NCBI GenBank assembly: GCA_022701845.1
Contig: JAKONS010000197.1
Coordinates: forward strand, 1 to 7,035
Length of the DNA stretch: 7,035 nucleotides
Reading direction: 5' to 3'
Origin: Burkholderiaceae bacterium
GTDB taxonomy: Bacteria; Pseudomonadota; Gammaproteobacteria; Burkholderiales; Burkholderiaceae
Under the pieces are notes generated by a model. The model made no database searches and had not been told where the DNA came from. It worked only from the letters and a program-made list of their open reading frames with translations. Of this stretch, positions 1 to 7,035 are shown piece after piece. How positions within the stretch are numbered: the stretch's first letter is position 1; every line of letters begins with the position of its first letter. A program made the translations under genes and the position numbers.

Positions 1-2
1 GT

Positions 3-311
<309 letters not shown>

Positions 312-325
312 TCCGTTCCCCGGAC

Positions 326-344
326 AGGCGCTCCGGCGCCTTTT
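326..344 (+). terminator. First hairpin of a tandem terminator after the asparaginase gene
   Basis: A perfect 6-bp stem (AGGCGC at 326-331 pairing with GCGCCT at 336-341) has a 4-base loop TCCG and runs into TTTT at 341-344. It starts 15 bases after the asparaginase stop codon. The short T-run suggests a partial terminator, backed up by the stronger hairpin that follows. Confidence 0.6.
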
Positions 345-350
345 CCACAA

Positions 351-383
351 AGCCGGCCCGCTGCGATGCGGGCCGGCTTTTTT
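351..383 (+). terminator. Strong rho-independent terminator, possibly bidirectional
   Basis: A perfect 11-bp GC-rich stem (351-361 with 368-378) has a 6-base loop TGCGAT and is followed by six T residues (378-383). This is a textbook intrinsic terminator for the asparaginase transcript. On the minus strand the stem is followed by CTTTGTG, a shorter U-tract, so the same hairpin could also stop the converging lipid-phosphate operon. The last T (383) is also part of the stop codon of the converging PAP2 gene. Confidence 0.9.
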
Positions 384-1054
384 CATGGGCGCGCGCCGCG
401 CCGCTCGCGCCAACGCTCGAACACGGTGATGCACAGCGCCGTCCAGGCCAGCCCCGCGCACAGCCCGGCGGTGACGTCGCTGGCGTAGTGCACCTGCAGG
501 AACACCCGGCTGCAGGCCACGGTCAGCGCCACCACGATCGCCGCCAGCACCAGCGGCAGATGCCAGCGCGGCGACAGCAGCCGCCAGCCCAGGTAGGCCA
601 GCATGGTGTAGGCGGTGATCGAGGCCGAGCTGTGGCCGCTCGGAAAGCTGTAGCCGCTGGCGGGCCCCGGCAGGCCGTCGATCAGCGGCCGGGCGCGGGC
701 GAAGGCGATCTTCAGCAGCCGGGTCAGCACCGCGTTGCCGAGCAGGGCGGCCACCCACACCAGCGCCAGCCCGTAGTGCCGCCGCAGCGCCAGCGCCGCC
801 ATCACCACGATGCCCAGCGCCCATAGCACCAGCGGTTCGCCGAAGTGGGTCAGTACGCCGAACGCCGCGCGCACGGCGGGCGGTTCATGCGCGCCGACCG
901 CCTGGCTGAAGGCGTCGTCCCAGCGCTGCAGCCGCCGGCCTTCGCCGAGCAGGCTGGCGATGGCGCCGAACAGGGTGGCCGGCAGCGCGATCGCCAGCAG
1001 GCCCAGGCGGGTCTCGAAGCGCGCCTGCGCCGCCTGCGACTCCGGCTGCGTCAT
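383..1054 (-). CDS. PAP2-family membrane phosphatase (lipid phosphate phosphatase)
   Basis: The predicted 223-residue protein carries the complete PAP2 catalytic signature. Motif 1 is K115-x6-R122-P123, motif 2 is P138-S-G-H141, and motif 3 is S182-R183-x5-H189-x3-D193. H141 and H189 are the expected catalytic histidines. About six hydrophobic segments are visible (roughly residues 17-36, 68-90, 94-112, 143-160, 165-186 and 191-212), so it should be an inner-membrane protein. The family dephosphorylates phosphatidic acid, undecaprenyl pyrophosphate or related lipid phosphates; the sequence alone does not give the substrate. I chose the ATG at 1054-1052 because it overlaps the stop of the upstream phosphoesterase gene (ATGA), a typical coupled start. 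A longer in-frame extension would run back through that gene. No clear Shine-Dalgarno sequence is seen, consistent with coupling. It is the last gene of a three-gene operon and ends in the terminator region. Confidence 0.9.
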   Translation of the reverse strand: MTQPESQAAQARFETRLGLLAIALPATLFGAIASLLGEGRRLQRWDDAFSQAVGAHEPPAVRAAFGVLTHFGEPLVLWALGIVVMAALALRRHYGLALVWVAALLGNAVLTRLLKIAFARARPLIDGLPGPASGYSFPSGHSSASITAYTMLAYLGWRLLSPRWHLPLVLAAIVVALTVACSRVFLQVHYASDVTAGLCAGLAWTALCITVFERWRERRGARP

Positions 1055-1899
1055 GGCGCGTCGGCCAGCGCCAAGCGCTCGGTCCGCTCCAGCCGGAAAC
1101 CGTCGGTGGCGGCGTCGTAGTCCCAGCGCTCCACCCGGCAGGCGCGGGATTCGCCCTCGGGTTCCGGCCACAGCAGGTTGACCGAATTGGCGGTGCCGCC
1201 GCGCACCCGCGACGACAGCGCGGTGCCGGCCTGCACCGCCCACATGCGGCCGACGCCGTTGCCGCGCGCCTGCAGCGGCAGCACGCAGGGCAGGTGGATA
1301 TGGCCGCCCAGCACCAGGTCGGCGCCGGCCTCGGCCCATGCCACCGCCGCGGCGCGGGCACCGTGCAGCAGGTTGGCGGCGTCGGTGGCGTTGGGCACGG
1401 TGATCGGCTGGTGCACCACCACCACCCGCAGCTGCGCCGGCCGGGCGCGCGCGGCCTGGCGCAGCCGCTCGGCGGTGCGCGCGATCTGCGCGGCGTCGAG
1501 CTGGCCGTCCTTGTGGCGGAAACGGCGGGTGGTCTTGTGCGAGATCACCAGCCAGTCGTCGGTATCGGCCTCGGGCGCCAGCTCGGGGCCGAAGGCGGCG
1601 CGGTAGCGGCCGTAGGGGTCGAACAGCCGCGCCGCAAGGTTGTACAGCGGGATGTCGTGGTTGCCGGGAATCACCACCCAGCGCCCGATGCCGAGCCGGT
1701 CGACAAAGGCCCGCGCGGCGGCGAACTGGGCCGCGGTGGCGCGCTGGGTGATGTCGCCGGACAGCACCGCGATGCCGGGCGCCTGCTCGCGCACCAGCCG
1801 CTCCAGCGCGGCCACCACCCGGGGCTGCTCGGTGCCGAAATGCGGGTCCGACAGGTGCAGCATCGGGGCCGGGCCCGGGGTCGGGGCGGCGGCGCTCAT
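1051..1899 (-). CDS. Calcineurin-like metallophosphoesterase (Icc/CpdA-like)
   Basis: The 282-residue protein has all the metal-binding motifs of the calcineurin-like phosphoesterase fold in order: D18-P-H20, G48-D49, G79-N80-H81-D82, H163 and G199-H200-I-H202. Such enzymes hold a dinuclear metal centre. Their substrates range from cyclic nucleotides (CpdA) to other phosphodiesters and lipid-linked pyrophosphates such as UDP-diacylglucosamine (LpxH is a distinct branch). The short motif spacing and GGHIH resemble the Icc/CpdA class, but the substrate is not established. No membrane segment or signal peptide is seen, so it is probably cytoplasmic. The chosen ATG (1899-1897) overlaps the stop of the upstream lipid kinase as ATGA. 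Met13, just before LHLSDPHFG, is an alternative start that would lose only a low-complexity Ala/Pro leader. Its own stop overlaps the PAP2 start, so the three genes are probably co-translated. Confidence 0.9.
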   Translation of the reverse strand: MSAAAPTPGPAPMLHLSDPHFGTEQPRVVAALERLVREQAPGIAVLSGDITQRATAAQFAAARAFVDRLGIGRWVVIPGNHDIPLYNLAARLFDPYGRYRAAFGPELAPEADTDDWLVISHKTTRRFRHKDGQLDAAQIARTAERLRQAARARPAQLRVVVVHQPITVPNATDAANLLHGARAAAVAWAEAGADLVLGGHIHLPCVLPLQARGNGVGRMWAVQAGTALSSRVRGGTANSVNLLWPEPEGESRACRVERWDYDAATDGFRLERTERLALADAP

Positions 1900-2858
1900 G
1901 CGCGCACGGCCGCGTGCGGCGGCGGCTTGATCAGCCACAGCGGCTCGGGCGAGACGGTGAAGCGCAGCGGCATCTGCATGCGCTCGATCTCGCCGTCGGC
2001 GGCCACCTTCACGCTGCGCTGGCGCCGGCTGGCGCCGCTCGGCTCCACCACCAGCGAGCGGAACGACATGGTCTGCACATCGTCGTCGCTGCCGAGCTGG
2101 CGCAGGAAGCCGTTGAGCACCAGGCCCAGCTGCGACAGCACGCCGCGCGGTCGCACCAGCACCGCGGCCAGCTCGCCGTCCTCGACCGCCTCGCCCTCCT
2201 TCACGCCGACATGCTCGAACTGCAGCGCGTTGTTGCCGACGAACAGCGACAGCGTCTTCACCTCGGTCTCGGTGCCGCGGCACGACATGCGCAGGTTCCA
2301 CGGCCGGTGGGTGCGCAGCAGGGTGACCATCGCCGCGAACATCGCCATCCAGCGGCTGCGTCCGTAGCGCGACTTGTAGTGCTCGCGGTCTTCCAGCAGG
2401 GTGGCGTAGAGGCCCATGCTGGCGTTGACCAGGAACGCCCGGTCGTTCACCAGCCCCACCTGCACCGCCACCGGCGCATGGCGCAGCACCGCGTCGACCG
2501 CGTCCTGGGTCTCGGTGGGAATGCCGTGGTTGCGGCCGAAATAGTTGAAGGTGCCCTGCGGCAGCACACCGAAGGCGCAGCCGCTGCCGAGCACCGCCTG
2601 CGCCACCGCGTTGATGGTGCCGTCGCCGCCGGCCACCACCACGATGCCGCCGGTTTTTGTGGCCGCCTCCACCGCGGCGCGGGCCTGCGCCTTGGGCGGC
2701 TTCTGCGGGCCGATCGGGAATTCGTGCAGCGGCCGGCCGAGCGCCTGGCAACTGCGCTGCATCGCCTGCAGCGCATCGGTCGCCTGGCCCTTGCCCGAGC
2801 GGGCGTTGTAGACCAGGTAGAGCGGCGCGTCGGCGCCGGGTGCGGGGGGTGTCGGCAT
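1896..2858 (-). CDS. Diacylglycerol kinase-type lipid kinase (DagK/YegS/LCB5 family)
   Basis: The 320-residue protein matches the DAGK catalytic fold. YNARSGKG (residues 17-24) is the nucleotide-binding N-terminal loop, G77-G78-D79-G80-T81 is the hallmark GGDGT motif, and G102-T103-F104-N105 takes the place of the usual GTxND/GTGN loop. A-D289-G-E lies near the C-terminus, where the family has its conserved DGE. Length fits bacterial DgkB/YegS proteins of about 290-330 residues. Members use ATP to phosphorylate diacylglycerol or related lipids at the inner face of the membrane; the exact lipid is not shown here. The ATG at 2858-2856 is preferred because the fold begins 12 residues later. The open frame continues upstream only as low-complexity Arg/Pro/Ala sequence without another ATG nearby. 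It is the first gene of the leftward operon. No strong Shine-Dalgarno sequence or consensus promoter was found upstream. Confidence 0.9.
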   Translation of the reverse strand: MPTPPAPGADAPLYLVYNARSGKGQATDALQAMQRSCQALGRPLHEFPIGPQKPPKAQARAAVEAATKTGGIVVVAGGDGTINAVAQAVLGSGCAFGVLPQGTFNYFGRNHGIPTETQDAVDAVLRHAPVAVQVGLVNDRAFLVNASMGLYATLLEDREHYKSRYGRSRWMAMFAAMVTLLRTHRPWNLRMSCRGTETEVKTLSLFVGNNALQFEHVGVKEGEAVEDGELAAVLVRPRGVLSQLGLVLNGFLRQLGSDDDVQTMSFRSLVVEPSGASRRQRSVKVAADGEIERMQMPLRFTVSPEPLWLIKPPPHAAVRA

Positions 2859-3015
2859 GGGTGGGCGCTCGTGCGGTGCGTGCGCTCGTGCGCGGGTGGT
2901 GGGGGGGCGGGGAAGGCGGACAGTATCGAATGCGCCCCGCGGCGGCCCGCGCGCCGCGCGGCGCTTTCGGCTGTGGGAGAACGCCTTGGCGGCGCCTGCG
3001 ATGGCGCCGGCAGGC

Positions 3016-3036
3016 GACCGCCTAAAATCGGCGGTC
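3016..3036 (+). promoter_or_regulatory. Candidate -10 box of the glyQ operon, framed by an inverted repeat
   Basis: TAAAAT at 3023-3028 matches the sigma-70 -10 consensus at five of six bases. It is one of the few AT-rich spots in the region and lies about 83 bases before the glyQ start. No good TTGACA match occurs 16-18 bases upstream. The box sits in the 7-base spacer of a perfect inverted repeat, GACCGCC (3016-3022) and GGCGGTC (3030-3036). Transcription would begin near 3035, giving a leader of about 75 bases. This is inferred from sequence only. Confidence 0.45.
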
Positions 3037-3076
3037 CGGCACGGCGCGCCCGTCCCGCCCAGCGCAACCCATCCGC

Positions 3077-3092
3077 CCCGTCGCCCGACGGG
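3077..3092 (+). other. Small hairpin in the presumed glyQ leader
   Basis: CCCGTC (3077-3082) pairs with GACGGG (3087-3092) across a 4-base loop, 18 bases before the glyQ start. No T-run follows, so it is not a terminator. In such GC-rich DNA a stem of this size may be incidental. Confidence 0.35.
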
Positions 3093-3110
3093 TGCCCAGC
3101 CAAGCCCCGC

Positions 3111-4012
<902 letters not shown>

Positions 4013-4016
<4 letters not shown>

Positions 4017-5248
4017 GCACCACGATTGCCTTCCAGGGCGATCTGAACTGGACGGGCTATCTTTTCCTGCAGAAGCGGCTTTTCGGTGAAATCGACCGCA
4101 ACGGCGCGCAGGCCGTCTCCATCGACATGACGGCGATGGCGCGGGTATTTCCGAACGGTGCGGTGCCGTTGATCATCTTGCTCGACCGGTATCGCCGGAC
4201 CACGAACGCCACGGTCTCCGTCGTCGGCGCCCAGGCGCATCCGGCCATGCTGGCGCACGACTACCTGGCGTTGATGGATCCTGCGCAGAACCTGCGTCCG
4301 CGCCTCGGCGCTTCGGCGGTGCATGTGTTCCACGACGATTCCGAGCTCAACGACCTCATCAACCGGAAGATCGGGCAGGTGCTGGGACAGGCGCAGTACG
4401 CCCCCGGCGTGCTGTCGGCGTTCGAATGGTTCCTCAACGAAATCGCCGGCAACGTGCTGGTGCACTCGGGCAGTTTGCGGGGGTGGATGCAGGTGGTGGT
4501 GCACCAGGCGACGCGCCACCTGTCGGTCATCGTGGCGGACGACGGCATCGGCATACCGGCGTCGATCCGGGAATCCGCGCTGCTGCGCGACCAATTCGGC
4601 GAGACGGTGGGCGACGGCGACGCGATCGAGATCGCCCTGCGCGACGGTGTCACCTCCAAGCCGGACTATGGGCAGGGCAAGGGGCTCGCCGGCACCATCG
4701 CCATCGTCAAGGCGAATCCGGGTGGCACGCTGTCGGTCACCTCCGGCGGCGGTCGGGTGAGCTATACCGCCGAGGAGGGCCTGAAGGTGCGGGAGCACCT
4801 GCCACCGCTGACCGGCACGCTGGTCGATGTACAGCTCGATTTCTCGGTGCCGATCGAAATCGAGAAAGCGCTTTGGGGCCATGTGCCTGTCAATTTCACC
4901 GAGACGGTCTATGGCAAGGATCTGCCGGTCGGTGTGATGCGGCTGGTTCTGCTCGCCGAGGCCGCGAGTTTCGGCAACCGCATCACCGCCGGCCGCATCC
5001 GCCAGAAGATCGAGAATCTGCTCACCGCGGCGCCCGGCGATGCGCTGGAGATCGATTTCGACGGTGTCTCCATCATGGCCTCGTCCTTTGCCGACGAGGT
5101 ATTCGGAAAATTGGCGGCGCAGCTGGGAATCATCGGATTTTCCCGGCGCCTGCGGTTCCACCATCTCAATGCCTTCTGCCAAGGTGTTATCGACGACGTA
5201 GTGCAAGCCCGGCTTGCACATAACTATGCCAACAAGAATGGCCACTAA
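4013..5248 (+). CDS. GHKL ATPase with C-terminal DUF4325 (STAS-like) domain, between glyQ and glyS
   Basis: A 411-residue soluble protein of unknown function. Residues about 1-105 form an alpha/beta segment ([20 protein letters not shown]) that resembles a STAS-like fold, a weak assignment. Residues about 130-255 are a GHKL ATPase core: N-box N142-E143 with N147, G1 box D176-D177-G178-I-G180, and G2 box G220-Q-G-K-G224-L. Residues about 295-400 match DUF4325, with R328 followed by LEIDFDGV and the hallmark [11 protein letters not shown]. No transmembrane segment, DHp helix or phosphoacceptor histidine motif is present, so it is not a classical sensor kinase. The layout recalls SpoIIAB-type anti-sigma kinases fused with STAS antagonist-like domains, which is inference. 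The ATG overlaps the glyQ stop (ATGA), and the 3' end overlaps the glyS start. GC and codon choice (more TTG, CTT, TTT, GAT) look lower-GC than in glyQ and glyS, hinting at later acquisition. Confidence 0.88.
5201..5219 (+). repeat. Perfect 19-base palindrome just before the glyS start
   Basis: GTGCAAGCC (5201-5209) and GGCTTGCAC (5211-5219) are exact reverse complements around one central C. As RNA it could fold into an 8-bp stem with a 3-base loop. It lies within the 3' end of the ATPase/STAS gene and ends 6 bases before the upstream possible glyS ATG (5226) and 18 before the preferred one (5238). The sequence just after it is unusually A-rich and would be unstructured. It may affect glyS translation or bind a protein; no T-run supports a terminator. 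Confidence 0.6.
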
Positions 5249-7035
5249 AAACAATCTGCTTGTCGAACTCTTCGTCGAAGAACTGCCGCCGAAGGCCCTG
5301 AAGAAACTCGGCGAGGCCTTCGCCACCGTGCTGGCCGACCAGCTGCGCGCCCAGGGCCTGGCCGCCGCCGACGCGGCGGTCACCGCCTTCGCCTCGCCGC
5401 GCCGCCTGGCCGCGCATGTCGCCGGTGTCGCTGCGCGCGCCGCCGACCGGGCGCAGTCGCAGAAGCTGATGCCGGTGAGCGTCGGCCTGGACGCGGCCGG
5501 CAACGCCACGCCGGCGCTGCTGAAGAAGCTGGCCGCGCTGGGCGCCGACGCCTCCGCGGTGGCCGGCCTGCGGCGTGCGCCCGACGGCAAGGCCGAGGCG
5601 CTGTTCCACGACAGCACCGTGCCCGGCGCCACCCTGGCCGCCGGCCTGCAGAAGGCGATCGCCGAGGCCATCGCGAAGCTGCCGATCCCGAAGGTGATGA
5701 GCTACCAGCTCGAATCCGGCTGCGCGCTGCCCGGCTGGAGCAGCGTGAGCTTCGTGCGCCCGGCGCACGGCCTGGTGGCGCTGCACGGCGCCGAGGTGGT
5801 GCCGGTCGAGGCGCTGGGCCTGCAGGCCGGCCGCGACACCCACGGCCACCGCTTCGAGGCGGCGGTCGATCCGGTGGTGCTGCGCGACGCCGACAGCTAT
5901 GCCGCGCAGCTGCGCGACGAGGGCGCGGTGATCGCCTCCTTCGCCGAGCGCCGCGCCGACATCGTGCGGCAGCTGACGGCCGCCGCGGCGCAGGTGGGCG
6001 AGGGCGCCCGGCCGATCGACGACGACGCGCTGCTCGACGAGGTGACCGCGCTGGTGGAGCGGCCCCAGGTGCTGGTCTGCCAGTTCGAGACCGAGTTCCT
6101 GGCGGTGCCGCAGGAATGCCTCATCCTGACGATGAAGGCCAACCAGAAATACTTCCCGCTGCTCGATGCCCGGGGCGCGCTCACCCACCGCTTCCTGGTG
6201 GTCAGCAACATTGCGCCGGCCGATGCGAGCGCGGTGGTCGGCGGCAACGAGCGGGTGGTGCGGCCGCGTCTGGCCGACGCCAAGTTCTTCTTCGACCAGG
6301 ACCGCAGGAAGACGCTTGAATCGCGGGTGGACGCGCTCGGCAAGGTGGTCTATCACAACAAGCTGGGCACCCAGGGCGAGCGGGTGGTGCGGGTGCAGGC
6401 GATCGCCCAGGCCATCGCCGGCCAGCTGGGCGATGCCGCGCTGGCGGCGCAGGCCGGGCGCGCCGCGCTGCTGGCCAAGGCCGATCTGGTCACCGACATG
6501 GTGGGCGAATTCCCGGAGCTGCAGGGCACCATGGGCCGCTACTACGCGCTGCACGACGGCGAAGCGCCGGCGGTGGCCGACGCGGTGGAAGACCACTACA
6601 AGCCCCGCTTCGCCGGCGACAGCCTGCCGCGCGGCGAGGTCGGCGTGGTGGTGGCGCTGGCCGACAAGCTGGAAACCCTGGTGGGCATGTTCGGCATCGG
6701 CAACCTGCCCACCGGCGACCGCGACCCGTTCGCGCTGCGCCGCCATGCGCTGGGCGTGCTGCGCATGCTGTCCGAGAAGCAGCTGCCGCTCGACCTGGAC
6801 GCGCTTATCGATGCTGCCAAGAATGGCTTCGACTCGATTTGGTCGTCGGTGAATTCCATGCCCGGTCGCCTGGCGACGGAAGACTGGGACATGGAAGCGT
6901 TGAAGACCTTCCTCTACGACCGCCTGGCCGGCAGCCTGCGCGAGCAGGGCTTCAGCGCCCAGGAGGTCGACGCGGTGGTGTCGCAGCGTCCGCAGCGCCT
7001 GGGCGAGCTCGCCCCCCGGCTGGCCGCGGTGCGCG
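5238..7035 (+). CDS. glyS: Glycyl-tRNA synthetase beta subunit, 3' end cut off by the window
   Basis: About 599 residues of a protein normally near 700 are present; the last part, including most of the C-terminal anticodon-binding domain, lies beyond the window. The beta subunit binds tRNA-Gly and completes the alpha2-beta2 synthetase. Reading the frame through base 7034 shows no stop or frameshift. Typical stretches are NLLVELFVEELPPKALKKLG (near residues 5-24), TMKANQKYFPLLD (from 298), RVVRPRLADAKFFFDQDR (339-356), YHNKLGTQGERVVR (from 372) and KADLVTDMVGEFPELQGTMG (from 414). The ATG at 5238 ([11 protein letters not shown]) is preferred because the conserved region begins right after it. 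An in-frame ATG at 5226 would add MPTR. Either start overlaps the upstream gene (by 11 or 23 bases), so coupling is likely. Neither has a strong Shine-Dalgarno sequence. Residues 523-555 have a locally different codon choice. Confidence 0.97.
   Translation, partial: MATKNNLLVELFVEELPPKALKKLGEAFATVLADQLRAQGLAAADAAVTAFASPRRLAAHVAGVAARAADRAQSQKLMPVSVGLDAAGNATPALLKKLAALGADASAVAGLRRAPDGKAEALFHDSTVPGATLAAGLQKAIAEAIAKLPIPKVMSYQLESGCALPGWSSVSFVRPAHGLVALHGAEVVPVEALGLQAGRDTHGHRFEAAVDPVVLRDADSYAAQLRDEGAVIASFAERRADIVRQLTAAAAQVGEGARPIDDDALLDEVTALVERPQVLVCQFETEFLAVPQECLILTMKANQKYFPLLDARGALTHRFLVVSNIAPADASAVVGGNERVVRPRLADAKFFFDQDRRKTLESRVDALGKVVYHNKLGTQGERVVRVQAIAQAIAGQLGDAALAAQAGRAALLAKADLVTDMVGEFPELQGTMGRYYALHDGEAPAVADAVEDHYKPRFAGDSLPRGEVGVVVALADKLETLVGMFGIGNLPTGDRDPFALRRHALGVLRMLSEKQLPLDLDALIDAAKNGFDSIWSSVNSMPGRLATEDWDMEALKTFLYDRLAGSLREQGFSAQEVDAVVSQRPQRLGELAPRLAAVR

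Larger units (their letters stand above)
2859..3110. other. Divergent intergenic region between the lipid kinase and glyQ
   Basis: These 252 bases separate two divergent operons and contain no convincing gene. They hold a G-rich run around 2894-2920 with seven consecutive G at 2901-2907. Two short inverted repeats lie around a candidate -10 box (2993-3036), and a small hairpin sits in the presumed glyQ leader (3077-3092). On the minus strand only a weak -10-like GATACT (complement of 2922-2927) with no matching -35 was seen for the lipid kinase operon. Confidence 0.7.

Noticed and set aside
1914..3110. Long plus-strand open frame running through the lipid kinase and phosphoesterase region and into glyQ
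   Set aside because: It is antisense to well-supported enzymes, is rich in His/Arg/Gln/Ala low-complexity sequence, and exists only because high GC makes stop codons rare. glyQ begins at its conserved MLTFQQII.
3030..3110. T-box or amino-acid attenuator in the glyQ leader
   Set aside because: The leader is short, has no leader-peptide glycine codon run, no terminator/antiterminator pair and no T-box consensus.
5201..5219. Palindrome as an intrinsic terminator between the ATPase gene and glyS
   Set aside because: No T-run follows; the downstream bases are A-rich, and stopping here would cut off the essential glyS.
5187..6746. 519-codon minus-strand open frame opposite glyS
   Set aside because: Its composition is typical of an antisense shadow of a GC-rich gene (Gln, Arg, His, Gly rich), no family motif is visible, and glyS on the other strand is certain.

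Overview
This is a GC-rich chromosomal segment from a proteobacterium, most likely a betaproteobacterium. The glycyl-tRNA synthetase is the two-subunit bacterial type (separate alpha and beta chains). From memory, the alpha chain resembles those of Rhodocyclales, Neisseriales and Burkholderiales; a gammaproteobacterium cannot be excluded without a search. There are no RNA genes, IS elements or CRISPR arrays in the window.

Layout: (1) 3-311, plus strand: the C-terminal end of a type II L-asparaginase, followed by two tandem hairpin terminators (326-344 and 351-383). (2) 383-2858, minus strand: three genes transcribed right to left with ATGA overlaps at both junctions, so probably one translationally coupled operon. 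They are a DagK/YegS-type lipid kinase, a calcineurin-like phosphoesterase and a PAP2 membrane lipid phosphatase. (3) 2859-3110: a divergent intergenic region with a candidate -10 box for the rightward operon. (4) 3111 to the window end, plus strand: glyQ, an unexpected 411-residue gene, and glyS, which runs off the right edge.

The most notable feature is the gene at 4013-5248. It lies exactly between the two subunit genes of glycyl-tRNA synthetase and overlaps both: 4 bases with glyQ, and 11 or 23 bases with glyS depending on its start. The product is soluble and has a GHKL-type ATPase core with recognisable N, G1 and G2 boxes. The core is flanked by an N-terminal segment that looks STAS-like and a C-terminal DUF4325 (STAS-like) domain. 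There is no histidine-kinase dimerisation domain or phosphoacceptor histidine motif. Its base composition looks lower in GC than its neighbours. A perfect 19-base palindrome lies near its 3' end, just before the glyS start. This suggests a regulatory or accessory switch protein inserted into an essential translation operon; its function is unknown.

How the genes may work together: the leftward operon pairs a putative diacylglycerol kinase, which would make phosphatidic acid, with a PAP2 phosphatase that could reverse it or act on undecaprenyl pyrophosphate. This suggests lipid-phosphate turnover. The rightward operon makes both GlyRS subunits and, by coupling, the ATPase/STAS protein in the same translational unit.
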